Below are positions 30,385 through 41,098 of a stretch of DNA of 64,000 nt, in pieces. The notes beneath the pieces were generated by a model. That model searched no databases. It had not been told where the DNA came from and saw only the letters and a list, made by a program, of their open reading frames with translations. Within the stretch, counting starts at the first letter, position 1; the number at the start of each line of letters is the position of its first letter. Source of the DNA: Chrysomallon squamiferum (Eukaryota; Mollusca; Gastropoda; Neomphalida; Peltospiridae); contig CM022670.1 of assembly GCA_012295275.1 (NCBI GenBank), forward strand, positions 3,843,264-3,907,263, written 5' to 3'. Both the position numbers and the translations under genes were made by a program.

Positions 30385-31182
30385 GGAACATTTAAATAAA
30401 ATAATAAACAAAACAAAACAAAACAAAAATAAAAGAATAGTGTTTATCACAGTCATTTTAAAAAATTTACCATCTTTATAGGTCCTTTCATAATATTCAT
30501 GGATATAATAACTGTTTAGAGTTTCTGTTTGTATGAAATTTCATTCATGGAAATTTAACGACAGACAAATAAAATAAAACATCAATATTGTATTGCTTTA
30601 TTCTTATTATTTTAATTATATTTATAATAACAACACGTGTACTTAAGCTGAACCTCGGTGTTCAAGTTTGAATCGTTTGAAATAAAAAGATTTCTAACAG
30701 TGTGCACAGGAGTACTCGAATATGCAGAGGATTCAACAACAACAACAAGTACTAGTTGAATATTCTATGATAACTTTAAATCTGTTTGGCAGTAATGGTG
30801 TTATTGATGTTGTTAATGTTCGCATGTACTTTCCGTATGTCTAAGTGCTGTTGTCTGTTTATGCATGTTTGTGATTGTGAAGTATCATTTCTGTCGATAG
30901 TTGACAGACAAAAATATTTAATTAAATGCCGTATGTTTCATCTTCTTTTTTTTTTTTTTTTTTTACACTTTTTACTTTTTCTCTTTTTTCTTCTTTCTTT
31001 TTCACGAAATGCAAACAAAGAATAATAATAATAATAATAATAAAAAAGCAGCTATTGCTTTTACTAAAAATTGTCTAAAATCGAAATTATCACTATTGAA
31101 AATTACAGTCATCTATAATTTTGACAGCCCTTATATGAATTCTTGGACCCGTTGTTGTTGTTTTTAAAAATGATAACAAAAC
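29836..31182. other. AT-rich intergenic DNA
   Basis: (AAT)n at about 29916-29955, (AT)n at 30354-30379, poly(T) at 30950-30964, no gene or distinctive block seen. Confidence 0.8.
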
Positions 31183-31853
31183 ATTTGTACTAAACATTAG
31201 ACAAATATATTTATTTCAAATGTTAATTTCAGTTATTAATTTATTTATTGTTATTGTTGTTGTTGTTGTTATTATTATTATTACTGGAGTAGTCTAGTAA
31301 ATCCATGTTGCTGTTTCAATATTTTATTTTTATTTTCCTTCTTCCATAGCTATTACTACTACCACCGCAAGTACTACTACTATTTATGTTACTGCTGCTG
31401 CTGCTGCTGCTGCTGCTACTACTACTACTACTACTACTACCACTACTACTACTACTACTACCACTACTACTACTACTACTACCACTACTACTACTATTAT
31501 TATTTGTACTAAACATTAGACAAATACATTTATCTCAAATGTTAATTTCAGTTATTTATTTATTTATTTATTTATTGTTGTTGTTGTTGTTGTTGTTGTT
31601 ATTATTATTATTGGAGTAGTCTATTAAATTCAATACTTTATTTGTATTTTTCTTTTTCCACAGCTATTACTACTACCACCAAAAGTACTACTACCGCTGC
31701 TATTGCTGCTGCTACTACTACTACTACTACTACTACTACTAAGATTATTATTATTATTATTATTACTGGAGTAGTCTAGTAAATCCATATTGCTGTTTCA
31801 ATACTTTATTTGTATTTTCCTTCTTCCATAGCTATTACTACTACCACCACAAG

Positions 31854-31938
<85 letters not shown>

Positions 31939-31940
31939 TC
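31183..31940. repeat. Tandem duplication of about 319 bp with internal trinucleotide arrays
   Basis: ATTTGTACTAAACATTAGACAAAT starts copies at 31183 and 31502. The later part (CTGGAGTAGTCTAGTAAATCCAT..., then CCTTCTTCCATAGC) recurs at 31283, 31611 and 31764. Each copy carries its own ACT, GCT, TGT and ATT expansions of different length. Confidence 0.85.
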
Positions 31941-31991
31941 CTACTATTACATCTTCAACTAGTACTGTTACTGTTATTACTATTGCAGGTA

Positions 31992-32321
31992 CCGGATCAA
32001 TTATCCGGACTCATTGGGGCCTGAGGCATTCCGGATTTCTGGTACCAAGGCATCCCGGATTTCTGGTACCAAGGCATCTAAATACGTAAATAATTAGGCA
32101 TAAACATTTTAAAATTAAAAACAAAGAAAACTGACGATACACAACTTGGCGACTCGACACGTAAACAGTGCGGCGAGTGAATGAACACCACGCGGCTTGA
32201 ACGAGTAGTTCCGGTCTGGTGAGGACAACACCCGCTCGCGCGAACTATGAAAATAGCGTCGGGAAAAAACTAACGGTTTCCTGGTCTTTCCGGATTTCAG
32301 GACGCCGGATAATTGGTCCGG
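31992..32321. mobile_element. Pogo/Tigger-like MITE (Tc1/mariner superfamily)
   Basis: Starts CCGGATCAATTATCCGG and ends with its near-perfect reverse complement (16 of 17), flanked by TA on both sides (31990-31991 and 32322-32323). TTATCCGGACTCATTGGGG is typical of pogo/Tigger-type terminal repeats. A 24-bp unit (CCGGATTTCTGGTACC core) is tandemly doubled inside the left end. At 330 bp with no transposase frame it is non-autonomous. It sits inside a trinucleotide array. Confidence 0.8.
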
Positions 32322-32323
32322 TA

Positions 32324-33515
32324 CTTGTACTACCATTGTTGTTGTTGCTGCTACTACTACTACTACTCTTTATGCTACTAGTAGTACTACTATCAGTACT
32401 ACTACTACTACTACTACAACTACAAGTAGCATAACAACCACAATTACTATTAGTTCTACTCTGCTCCTTCTGATATTATTCTGCTATAACTACTAGTACC
32501 ATTATCTTTATCACTGTACCGTTATTACTGCCCCTAGTAATATTACTAGCTACTACTACCACTATTAGTATTACTGTTTTTACTATTAATGTTACTGTTG
32601 TTGTTTTTGTTATTGTCGACATCGTTGTTCTTTTATGTCGCTGCTGATATTGCTGTTGTTATTGTTTGTTACGGATATATTGTACGTATATGCTGATCAA
32701 AAGTATACTTAGATAAACATTCCCAAGATAATGAAATAGGTAAAGTAAAAAGATTTTGGAACATTTGATTCTATAGAAAAGTGAAGATGTGGTTGGGTGT
32801 GTGTGTGGGTGTGTGTTAATATATGTGTGTGTGTCAGAGAGAGATTACGTAATAAATATAATATTATTTATCAGTTAATGATTTGTAACGTTACAAAACG
32901 ATTTTTCAAACGTTATTAGCTGACATGAACATTTGTAACAAAAATGTTAAATTTATACATTTTTTTATTATTTTTATTTTTTATTTTTGTATATATATTA
33001 TTTTATTATTATTTGACAGAAATAGAATAATTTTTATTTATAAAATACAGTTAAAACAGATTATAATAAAAGAAAAGATTTATACTATAATGAGACCTAA
33101 ATGATTTGCCTTTATTAGAAATAATCAAATGATGGGAAACAGAATGTATTTGGTCAATGAAATAGTGTGTAGTTTTGTTGTGGTTGTTCGGGATGCAATC
33201 TATTGGTTTTATTTATCCACTCAGAATTTAGAATTTAGTCAGCTGACTATCATCTAATTTTAGATTCGACGTATATGGCAATGTCACAGGCTGTCTGCAT
33301 TCCAGACATATTCAACCACTATTGAGAGTAATAATACAATCAGGAACATTTGATTATTTTATGAAACATTTATAAATAAAATTGACATTTTATTCCTGAA
33401 AACAATTGTGGTATATGTAATACATTAGGATTTGCTTACTGATTTTAGTAAACACTGCTTTTTAACGGAATAAATAAGTTATTTATATCAAGCTACTTTG
33501 CAATTCTCCCTAGTA
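32324..33515. other. Intergenic DNA upstream of the TFAP4 promoter
   Basis: Degenerate ACT/GTT trinucleotide DNA to about 32670, then AT-rich DNA with a short GT tract near 32798-32835. No gene seen. Confidence 0.75.
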
Positions 33516-33519
33516 AGGT

Positions 33520-33915
33520 TTTGGCAACCAGCCAGGTACGGCTGGTTTGTTTATTTTTACTTTCCCGCGCCTTGCCAACGGAACGATCCACTCCTCGCAC
33601 TGGCTATTACTACGCATAAGAAAATAGATTTTCATGTTTTATGTATTTATTAAATACTTAGTTTAAAATATAAAGTCGCAAATATATAAATGGAAAGGAT
33701 GTAACATAGAGATAGCAATTTACTACAAATAATATTCATTTTAATAAACCATTGTCCCACTGGACTAGTTCTCTCGGCGTGAATTGGTCAAAGCCAGCTG
33801 TTTCCCGCCAATTATTACTCATTCTTGTGGCGTATCGCCGGGTTTGGCAATTCTATACATAATATAACACATTTTTTGCCGAAATTGTACGAAAGTTACT
33901 TCATTTAATTGCAAA
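33520..33915 (+). promoter_or_regulatory. TFAP4 proximal promoter and 5'UTR
   Basis: Higher-GC DNA upstream of the ATG. It has two E2F-type sites (TTTCCCGCGCC from 33561, TTTCCCGCC from 33801), inverted and direct CCAAT motifs (ATTGG near 33783, CCAAT near 33808), and an AP-4-type CAGCTG (33795-33800) abutting the second E2F site. An 8-bp inverted repeat AACCAGCC/GGCTGGTT (33526-33547) lies at the far end. No TATA box is clear. Growth-linked control and self-regulation are plausible by homology but inferred. Confidence 0.6.
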
Positions 33916-34004
33916 ATGTCTCTTTTTGCAAGGAATTCTGATCGAAGAAGGATTATAGGTGAATTTCAATTCAGGGAAGATGAAGTTGTCGCTGCTATAG
34001 CAAA
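33916..34004 (+). CDS. TFAP4: TFAP4 exon 1
   Basis: ATG in a GCAAAATGT context (A at -3) opens MSLFARNSDRRRIIG and a FREDEVVAAIAK segment. Donor AA|GTAAGT, phase 2. No in-frame alternative start is needed. Intron 1 is 1684 bp of AT-rich DNA. Confidence 0.88.
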
Positions 34005-36843
34005 GTAAGTTGTAGACGGTACATTACACATGGTTTACGTTATAAACATTGGCGTACGCACACATGTCGAACGCTTGTTTTGAATTTTACTTGAAAGATT
34101 TTGAAGTAGAAACAAAAGTATTTAAGATATTTGTTTCAGCTTTCGGTACTATATCTTGTTAGTATATTTATCTAGATGTAGTGTTTATATTTTTGTTACA
34201 AAACCGTGTTTTTGTGCTACTTACTTTCCAGATCGGAAACCACATGGTCGCCATTACACAAAGACTCCATTCATCATCTGTCGCCTGTTTTGGCGTTTTT
34301 AAAATAGTTACTTTGCCACCCACAATTCCTTTTTTATTATTTATTTCAGCTTGGAAATATAATTTTGGCGTTGTTTTAAAATAAGAAATTAAGAAATATA
34401 TTGTTTTGTTGTTCGTGATACGATGGTTTATTTGTGATTTACTGACTAACCAAGAAAGCGACAAAATATTCGTTTAACTTCTGTTTCAACCATTTACTTA
34501 TCTATCAACATATATTTTAAGACACTGTTCGTAGATTTAAATAAATTACGAGTGTATAAACAAAATGGCACATGTTTATGGCGTGTTTACATCAGTGACG
34601 TATGCATGCCCTTGTCCATATGATCAGCTGATTCCTGTGTTGCACTTTTAAGGTTAACCCGCTTGCCTTCTACATAGCTTATTTTCGAGCGTTCTGTTTG
34701 TCAGAAGATACACATAGACATAAAAGAACATTTGTCGATAATTTTATTTGCTATTAAATTTGTTAAATTTCTTACACAGAAAGGTTAATTTCGATTTTTG
34801 TTATTTTTATTTCGTGGATGTAGTCTGAATTGGTAATTGTATGACTATCGGGTGATAAGTTCAGTCATAAGGAAAGCTTGGCACAGAGCCAAGATGCAAA
34901 CCAGAATGTAGTAGTAAAGCTTATCGGCGAATTTATGATCATATTGCTGTTTTCGAAATGTCATGCAGTTTTCCTTCAAATTTTGTAATTGCTTTTTTGT
35001 TTGTTATTATTTTCATTTTCTTCCGTATGTTTACAATTTAAATTTATTTTTATTTATTTGTAAAAATGTTACACACTTTTCCTATTGACAAAAAAAAAAA
35101 AGAAAAATGTATTGGCAATTTGCCAAAATACCGAACCTTTTTTTTTTTTTTTTTTTTTTCGATGACCATGTCAAAGAAATATTTAACAGTGTAACAAATA
35201 ATGTAATATTTTAATGGTGATTACAGTGTACTGGCTATTTAAAATTAAAATCAGATATTTTTGAAAAATGCTTATTTTTAATATTAGGATAGTGCCAAAT
35301 TTAATTATTGTTTCATGTATTATACCAATTTTAAAAGAAATAAAGTGAAATAAACTTTTTAAATTTAAAATTATCCCTTTAAAAAAAAAAAAAAAAAAAA
35401 TTATCTTAATATTATTAAAGTATTGTAAATTAAATTACTTATCTACAAATAATTTCTTTCGTAGCATTGTTTTTATAAATTCTGATTTAAATTAAGATTT
35501 TTCCATAAAACAAAAAAAATTAATAAATCTTTCATTATATATAATTTTTCTTTTTTAATTTTAATTAAAAAAAACACACAAAAATTTACAAGCAAGAAAA
35601 AGGAATTCCATATTTTTAAAAAATGTATACATATTATTTATTAATTTATACACATGTAAATATGTTTTGTAAAACATTATTGTTTCAGGCAGCGAGGTTG
35701 CTCACCCAAACTGTCTCTCGATGGTGATAAAAAGGTGAGGCGAGAAATTGCCAATAGTAATGAACGACGACGTATGCAGAGTATCAATGCTGGTTTCCAA
35801 TCTTTACGCAATCTAATTCCTCATCACGAGGGTGAAAAACTTAGCAAGGTAAGCCAAGATTTACCTACACACACTTGTATTTTTGGCAGTCACAATAGCT
35901 AAATGTCTGGATTGCAGATATTACACGAATGGGCCTTTAAACGATAAAAAAAAGAAAGATTATATTTAGAAATTAGTTATGTCAAGAAATATATTTTGTG
36001 ATGTATCAATTTTTTGTGCTTTTATTGTGTTATTCTTAAAATATTATTTTTTTGTTGTTGTGACTGTTTCATTTTTATTTTTTCTGTCTAGAATTATTTC
36101 CTATCTGTTGATGCTACATATTTTTTTTCACATTTTTTTTTTATTATACTTTTTTTTCCCCCCACATGTTGTCTCACAATTTGTTAAATGGAAAAATATA
36201 TGGTTCAAATGAAAGAGATATCCGTTACCTTTTTTATTTTGTTTTTATTTTATTATTTTTTGTAAAAATAGAAAAATAATAAAGCATATCATAAAGATCC
36301 CATAATTCAAAAATAATAGCAAAAACAGCAGTAAAGAAATTTAAAAAAAAAAAAAAAAAAATCCTCAATGACATATTACCCCCCCCCTGCCCGACCAAAC
36401 AAAAAGCCACCAACATTCTCTCATTTATGTATGGAAGAAGCAGAGAGCCGCAAACCCACCGACTGCTATATACTTCCAAGCAGACCTTGCAAATTATCCT
36501 TGTTCATTCGCTGGCATCGGCCCCTCCAGCCATGTATGGCATCCATTATACCGCAGAGACAGAGGGCAGCTGGTGCAGACTGCGCCGTGTAGCAGATTGT
36601 GTTTCCCTCCCTCACACACAGGGAAGTCTACAGTCAATGTAGGTCACCCGACTCGGAGTTCCCTCCCCTTTCTTGTGCTAATATACCAGCCCTGTCACTT
36701 GCTTTTAACCCAAATCATGTTCACTGTACAAAATGTGTGTACACTTGTGTTATCAGACTGTTCAGTTTTTATCTTGTTTGTTGAGCTGGGTTTTTTTTTG
36801 TTTGTTTGTGTTTTATTATAGTTTATTTTCTTTTAATGTTTTA

Positions 36844-36874
<31 letters not shown>

Positions 36875-37781
36875 GTATACATTTTTTATATATATATATA
36901 TATATAGTGTTATTTTCTTATTTTGTGGGGTTTTGTTTTTGTGTTTTGTTTTTGTTGTTGTTTTATACATCTGTTCAGTAAATGCTATAATTATCTTTTC
37001 TGTTTTATATTAGCAAAATAAAATATGTTCTGTGATCTGTTTATATATGCAACCTTAAATTTATATAATTAATTTACTCAATTTTTTTTTTTTTTTTCTC
37101 TCCCAGTTTTACACTAGTAAACATTTAAATACATTTTGAAACACAAATTTATTTCACACTAATTTATTTGTGCTCATGACAATACAGTTTCTACATGCTT
37201 TACAACTCACTAAGAGTTTCTAGTATCATAAAAATGCGTAAGTAAAGTTATTTTTGTTTTCCATGAATACAAACTTACTCTATGAATTATTAATAAGTGT
37301 AACAGATATCTACAGCAATATAATCCTTGAACAAGATCGTGTACACTTAATAAAATTAATAGCTTATTCCTATCATTATTTCTGAAAGTACAATTGTGTA
37401 ATGCAGTATATATAATTAGAAGTATACTTTATATTAATTAGTGCATGACAAAATGAGGCTATTAAACAAACTTCTGATGTTAGGATGTGTTTGTGAACAG
37501 GTTAATGGATTTCTCTATTAATGTTGCACTGAAAATAAACTATATAACTATGATACAGCTGTATATATTATTTATCCGTGTAACATACTGGATATAGGTA
37601 TTCAAACCAAGATGAGGTACAATTATAGCTTTCAGGTTTACTGTTACATGTTAATTTGAAATGAATATGTGTGTTGACACTTCCAGTTTTTGAATCTTTA
37701 TGGGGTTTAATTTTTATCTTCAATGGACTTTCACTGATGTAAAATACTGCCTAATTATTTTTTACTTGATTTTTTAAAATT

Positions 37782-37837
<56 letters not shown>

Positions 37838-40762
37838 TTATTTTTATTCTTTTATATCTGAATTTAAGGTTTATTGAATCATTTTAACTGAATGGATAAT
37901 GAATTTTTAAAGAGGATAAAAGAATAGAAAATACATTTTTTGCAGAGGATGTATGGATATGTGCATGTGTGTGTAATTACTACAGCTACTGCTGCATCTT
38001 TTCCTCTAAGTAAAACTCAAGTGTATATTAGTCCAGACTGAACCCTGAAACTAAATACCTGTCTGAATTTACACTGCTCAGGTAAACTTGAAATATTTAC
38101 CACACCTGTACACAAATATGGAGTAGTAGTGTTACACAATACCTTGGACATGTTGATCACATGACCAGAAGGGGGGGGGTAATGTTTCTTATGTCACATG
38201 ACCACACTGCTTCAGGTGGTTCAGTTGGGTTGGGCTATTTTTAGTAACAGATTCACCTTTACACTGCAGAGAAATGTCAGGTGATGCCAGTAATCAATGT
38301 TGTGTTTCTGGCAAGAACTGATTATTGATAAACTGAGTGCATTGTAACAGCCATTTACCTGGCTTGACACTGGGGCATAGGTTATTGACTTCTTGCATTG
38401 TGCATATCTGTAGGTACATACTTGGGCTATATAGGTTGTTGGCTTGTTATGCACAAACATTCTTTTCAAGAAAGACAAAAACTGATTGAGCAACAAAAAC
38501 AACAGAGATGATTTAGTTACACTGCTTGAGACCATATATTTTAAACTACTGACTTTTGGGAAACAGAGTGTCCCTGATGCACATTTTTTAAATATTGATA
38601 TGTGTGGGAAAGAAAGAAACATTGTTACTGGTATTTTGGGTTCCGTGACTAAGTATCAGAAATAGATACGCAAGTTTGAAGGGGAGAAAAAGATATGACT
38701 GTTTTTTTATTTGTTTAAAAATTATGCATTTGGTTCACTGTACTTGTATAATTTTAAAATTTCATCACTTATTTAAAAATACCTCTTTCCAATACATTGT
38801 TTATTTTTTTTTTTTTTTTAAGGGTAAACTTGTATGTTTATTTATTTATTTGTTTTACTTATTTTATTTTTTTTAATCCTTTACTTGTGTAAAAAAGAAT
38901 AATAAATGAATCACAGTTCCTGAACTGTTTTTTTTTGTAGGACAAATTCTCCCATACTTAAACATATTTTTCTTCCTTCTTTAATAAACCGGTTTGGTTG
39001 GTTCAAAAAAACTACACACACACACCAGCCATTCATTGCTAAATTCTCAGCATGCCGACCAGCCATTGGTATGGTAATAAAGAATATGTGTGGGAAGCTC
39101 ACCCATACAGCCAGCTTGTGACCATTCATGCACAGGCATGAAACAGCAGGACCCCTTGACAGTTGTGTACCCAGTTCAGCTTTGTCTCACTGCAAACCCA
39201 GACATCTTTCTTACTTGTACATACACACACACACACACACATTGCCACTGCGTACCAGATACCCAGTTTAGCTCTGTCAGCAGTCTAATCCTAGACCTCT
39301 TCATAGCTTCACTGTATGTATATATATATATATATATATATACACATACACATTGCCACTGTTGGTATTTAGGTCAAATGCATTGTCAGCCTTATTCAGT
39401 TTTGTTGCGCTACACGTTTGTGTGTGGGCATGTATTTTACATAAATTAATATATCTCTCTCGTTCTGAATAGCAGGGGGTCTTTTAAAAAAAAAACCAGA
39501 AGCAAGACTGGCAGTTCATATATTTTTAAGTATTTTATTTATGCTTTGAAAACAAAAAAGAAAAAAAAATGCATCCATAAATTTTTTGCTTTACCTATAT
39601 GTAGTTTATGAATGCTTTTTTTTTTTTTTTTTTTTTTCTTCTTTTTTCTTTTTTCCTCTGTAAAGCTGTACTTCATTTCATTTTGACATCATAATTATAT
39701 TTAATAATATAGACAATTTACAAACTAACCCCTCCTAAAAAAAACACCACAACAGTTCTGTATATATAAGAGAAACGCATGTTGCATTCTCCTCACTGAT
39801 CTGTGTGTCACATTGCTAATGGTCTGTAATTGCTCCACAGGCGGCCATTCTCCAGCAGACATCAGAACATGTCCACAACCTGGAACAAGAGAAGACCAAA
39901 CTGCTTGCCCAGAACGCACACCTGAAGAACATGCTGATGGAGATGGAGCGCGTGCGAGAAGAAACCTTCAGTGGCTCGCCACCTCCAAAGAGGAAGAAAC
40001 GAGACACGGAGTCGTCGGACGAAGGCATCAGCCTCGGCAGCTCAATCGACAGCAACGACGAGGCTGCTGAAGAGTTGCAGCGTGAGATGATCGAGCTTCG
40101 GCGACAGCTTGATCAGGAACGTTGGCTGAGGATGATGCTGGAGGAGCGAGCACGGGTGTTGGAGACGCAGCTGTACCCCGAACACCTGCGTCACTTCGCT
40201 GCCCACGTGCAGGCGCAGATGAACAAGAAGGAGGATTCCGTTGTTGTGGTGAGCATTTCAAAATATTTTATTTTATTTTGTGAAATCTTCTTATGTTGTT
40301 AATTATGTTGTTGTTTAAGATTTATAAAATTTTTATTATTATTATTATTATTATTTACAGAAGGAACCGTGTGCAAGAGAAGTGTCTGTGTCTGATTCCG
40401 AAGAAAAAAATGGCACCTCTGATGCCAATTTACGAACATCAATGTCCCGCAAAAACTTGGAAACAATTGTGGAAGCCATTCGACATTTAGAAGGTGATAG
40501 GATTTTATTCGACGAGCGAAAGGCTGACGAGAAGCAGCCGATTGCTGCCAGTGAGGAGAGTGAAAAAGACAGTAGTGATCACGAGGAGAGCAAGTCGGAC
40601 AGTTCTGGCCGAGACTCGCCTGTGTGCTACGCCCAGCTACATTCACTGCCAACTGTTTGTCATAAAACATTCACAGAAAAATACCCAATGCAGAACACTT
40701 TGCTGAATCACCCCATTCCACCTCAGTACTACAGACCAGGAGTGATTGTGCACAAGTCTTGA
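33916..40762 (+). CDS. TFAP4: TFAP4 (AP-4) bHLH-leucine zipper transcription factor, four exons
   Basis: Nuclear homodimeric bHLH-LZ factor that binds symmetric E-boxes CAGCTG. Coding exons are 33916-34004, 35689-35848, 39841-40248 and 40361-40762, all GT-AG, phases 2, 0, 0, giving 352 aa (human 338). The basic region RREIANSNERRRMQ (residues 47-60) and helix 1 SINAGFQSLRNLIPH match vertebrate TFAP4 almost exactly. EKLSK|AAILQQT spans loop to helix 2 at the intron 2 junction. A first zipper (NLEQEKTKLLAQNAHLK) runs on from helix 2. A basic KRKKR patch then precedes a second heptad region (LQREMIELRRQLDQERWLRM) ending in LYPEHL, as in the human protein. Near the C-terminus SMSRKNLETIVEAIRHLEG matches the human SRQNLDTIVQAIQHIEG motif. 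The 30-residue N-terminus is not conserved. Complete gene. Confidence 0.97.
34005..35688 (+). other. TFAP4 intron 1
   Basis: AT-rich, with poly(A)/poly(T) runs at 35090-35105, 35140-35160 and 35384-35400, and a CAGCTG at 34625-34630. No nested gene seen. Confidence 0.85.
35689..35848 (+). CDS. TFAP4: TFAP4 exon 2: basic region, helix 1 and loop
   Basis: Acceptor TTGTTTCAG, donor AAG|GTAAGC. Encodes the DNA-contacting NERRR core, helix 1 and the loop up to GEKLSK. Confidence 0.98.
36360..36720. promoter_or_regulatory. Complex island in TFAP4 intron 2
   Basis: GC-richer than its surroundings, with CAGCTG at 36567-36572 and TTGCAAATTA. Open frames on the plus strand lack homology and good splice contexts. 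Candidate intronic enhancer or old repeat. Confidence 0.3.
38157..38203. promoter_or_regulatory. Paired TCACATGACC sites in TFAP4 intron 2
   Basis: Two identical 10-mers (38157-38166 and 38194-38203), same strand, 37 bp apart; an M-box/TFE-type E-box with flank. Confidence 0.35.
39841..40248 (+). CDS. TFAP4: TFAP4 exon 3: helix 2 and leucine zippers
   Basis: Acceptor TTGCTCCACAG, donor GTG|GTGAGC. Encodes AAILQQTSEH, both heptad-repeat regions, the KRKKR patch and an acidic ESSDEGISLGSS linker. Confidence 0.98.
40361..40762 (+). CDS. TFAP4: TFAP4 exon 4: C-terminal region and stop
   Basis: Acceptor TTATTTACAG directly after an (ATT)n tract that fills most of the 112-bp intron 3. Encodes the NLETIVEAIRHLEG motif, a Ser/Asp/Glu-rich stretch, and a Pro/Tyr tail ending YYRPGVIVHKS then TGA. 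Confidence 0.95.
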   Translation, partial: KEPCAREVSVSDSEEKNGTSDANLRTSMSRKNLETIVEAIRHLEGDRILFDERKADEKQPIAASEESEKDSSDHEESKSDSSGRDSPVCYAQLHSLPTVCHKTFTEKYPMQNTLLNHPIPPQYYRPGVIVHKS

Positions 40763-41059
40763 GAGACTGCACGGCATACTTTTTTTCTTTCTTCTCTTTC
40801 AGAAACTGAGAGAAACAGAGAGAGAGAGAGAAAGAAATACAGTATAAAAAACAAACTGAGAAATATATTCCAGAGTCTATTGGTTCAATTCCTGACGGTG
40901 GAGCTCATTGTTCTTAGGAAGCTTCATTTCATTTTGTGCATTGCAAAAACTGAAATCTTTTTTAATTAAAGATTGTGAACATTTCACTCCTTTGAAGATT
41001 TAACTTTTTATTATTATTATTATTTTTTTTTTTTTAATGTTTTTTATTATTATTATTAT

Positions 41060-41098
<39 letters not shown>

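Larger units (their letters stand above)
35849..39840 (+). other. TFAP4 intron 2
   Basis: Nearly 4 kb. Holds a complex island at 36360-36720, AT-rich filler, (TTTA)n at 37785-37845, a motif-bearing stretch at 38050-38640, short (CA)n and (TA)n tracts near 39220-39350 flanked by a repeated CACATTGCCACTG, and poly(T) at 39618-39638. Confidence 0.85.

Noticed and set aside
36368-36642. Overlapping plus-strand frames in TFAP4 intron 2
   Set aside because: They overlap in two frames with no homology, and inserting them would break the well-supported exon 2 to exon 3 junction.
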